A stretch of 14,634 nucleotides of DNA from CAZOSF01 sp964582415 (GTDB lineage: Bacteria; Bacteroidota; Bacteroidia; Flavobacteriales; Flavobacteriaceae), in NCBI GenBank assembly GCA_964582415.1, contig CAZOSF010000060.1, positions 1 to 14,634 on the forward strand, given 5' to 3'. Positions 13,955 to 14,634 of the stretch are shown in pieces. The translations under genes were made by a program, and so were the position numbers. The notes below the pieces were generated by a model. The model was given only the letters and a program-made list of their open reading frames with translations. It searched no databases and was not told the origin of the DNA. How positions within the stretch are numbered: the first letter of the stretch is position 1; each line of letters opens with the position of its first letter.

Positions 13955-14634
13955 TCACTCATTGTCTTCCAGCAAACGCGTTAGCTCATCCAATTTCGGT
14001 GCTAAAATCACTTCGATACGTCGGTTTTTGGCCCGCCCTTCCGTAGTTTCATTGGTATCGATTGGAGCATACTCCCCACGACCCGCCGCCGTTAGGTTGT
14101 CCTTTGGGATACCTGCGTTTTCTGTAAGAATGCTAACTATCGCAGTAGCTCGTTTGGTAGAAAGATCCCAGTTGTCTTTGATGTTTCCGTTTCCAGAATA
14201 CGGCACATTATCCGTATGCCCTTCAATTAAAACACCAATTTCTTTATTCTGAGCCAATACCTTCCCCAAAGCTACTACGGCTTCACGCCCCCGACTGTTC
14301 ACGGCCCAACTCCCGCTTTCAAAAAGGAGTTTATTTTCCATGGACACATAGACCTTCCCATTGCGCTGCTCTACCGTAAGTCCGTTGCCTTCGAAGTTGG
14401 TAAGGGCTGCGGAGATGGCATCTTTCAAGGCGCGCATCTTGGCATCCTTGGCAGCGATAATGCTTTCCAATTCCTCCACCCTCTGGGAGCGATCCGCTAA
14501 TTTACGCTGTAGTTCTTCCAATCGGGCTGCCTCTTCGTTCAAGGCCTTCTCCTTGGCCTCCAATTGTTCCAAGAGCTTTCGGTTTCGCTCAAGATTTTCT
14601 GTGAGTGCGGTAGAACTATTGGCTTCCAAGGCAT
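13955..14634 (-). CDS. OmpA-family envelope protein, C-terminal part (runs off right edge)
   Basis: 225 visible residues plus stop, without the N-terminus. Seen: a Lys/Glu-rich heptad-like coiled coil (about first 75 residues, AKEKALNEEAARLEELQRK...), then an OmpA/MotB-type peptidoglycan-binding domain with KLLFESGSWAVNSRGREAV, VLIEGHTDNVPY, NWDLSTKRATAIVSIL and TEGRAKNRRIEVIL; the Asp of HTDN and the Arg of AKNRR are the residues expected to hold the diaminopimelate of peptidoglycan. The reading frame is open to the last base. The frame's first candidate codon is a TTG at 14629 inside coding sequence, not a credible start. The usual full protein carries an N-terminal signal peptide and more coiled coil; it likely anchors the outer membrane to the cell wall. 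Confidence 0.9.
   Translation of the reverse strand, partial: ALEANSSTALTENLERNRKLLEQLEAKEKALNEEAARLEELQRKLADRSQRVEELESIIAAKDAKMRALKDAISAALTNFEGNGLTVEQRNGKVYVSMENKLLFESGSWAVNSRGREAVVALGKVLAQNKEIGVLIEGHTDNVPYSGNGNIKDNWDLSTKRATAIVSILTENAGIPKDNLTAAGRGEYAPIDTNETTEGRAKNRRIEVILAPKLDELTRLLEDNE

Noticed and set aside
14627..14634. Start codon of the OmpA-family gene at TTG 14629 or ATG 14634
   Set aside because: The ATG at 14634-14632 is out of frame, and the TTG lies inside a coiled coil with no signal peptide, so the gene continues past the window edge.

Overview
The window looks like a chromosomal segment of a marine-type Flavobacteriaceae bacterium (phylum Bacteroidetes). The evidence is a TonB-dependent receptor with an N-terminal carboxypeptidase-like regulatory domain, a DUF4270 lipoprotein, TAnnTTTG promoter boxes in place of sigma70 hexamers, weak Shine-Dalgarno signals and moderate GC content. 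No species can be named from the sequence.

Region 1 (1-6683) is all on the minus strand. It holds the 5' part of a TonB-dependent receptor, a class IV PLP aminotransferase, a sulfotransferase-like P-loop protein, glmS, a DUF4270 lipoprotein and a half-length GT5 (starch synthase-like) protein. Read in transcription order, the last five form a tight run: GT5-like, DUF4270, glmS, sulfotransferase-like, aminotransferase. GlmS supplies glucosamine-6-phosphate for the cell envelope. The sulfotransferase-like and aminotransferase genes are a natural pair.

Region 2 (6684-11015) is on the plus strand and diverges from region 1 across a roughly 100 bp promoter region with two perfect TAnnTTTG boxes facing opposite ways. 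It holds panC and panD (pantothenate synthesis), a UPF0104/LPG_synthase_TM membrane protein with a TTG start, a secreted esterase-fold protein whose nucleophile Ser is replaced by Asp, and radA. RadA is cut by a 100-N scaffold gap (11016-11115).

Region 3 (11116-11540) is non-coding and unusually structured. It has a heptamer repeat touching the gap, a short palindrome, a 154 bp block with an 11 bp period (a TA step in register in 13 of 14 units), a 72 nt REP-like hairpin, further small hairpins and a possible terminator. The 11 bp phased block is the most interesting undescribed feature of the window.

Region 4 (11541-14634) is on the minus strand. It carries accessory genes: two small secreted proteins of unknown function, a DUF4328 membrane protein with a four-Cys N-terminus, a RimJ/RimL-type GNAT acetyltransferase, and the C-terminal part of an OmpA-family envelope protein that runs off the right edge. 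Because 100 Ns normally mark a gap of unknown size, the distance and even the linkage between region 2 and regions 3-4 rest on the scaffolder.
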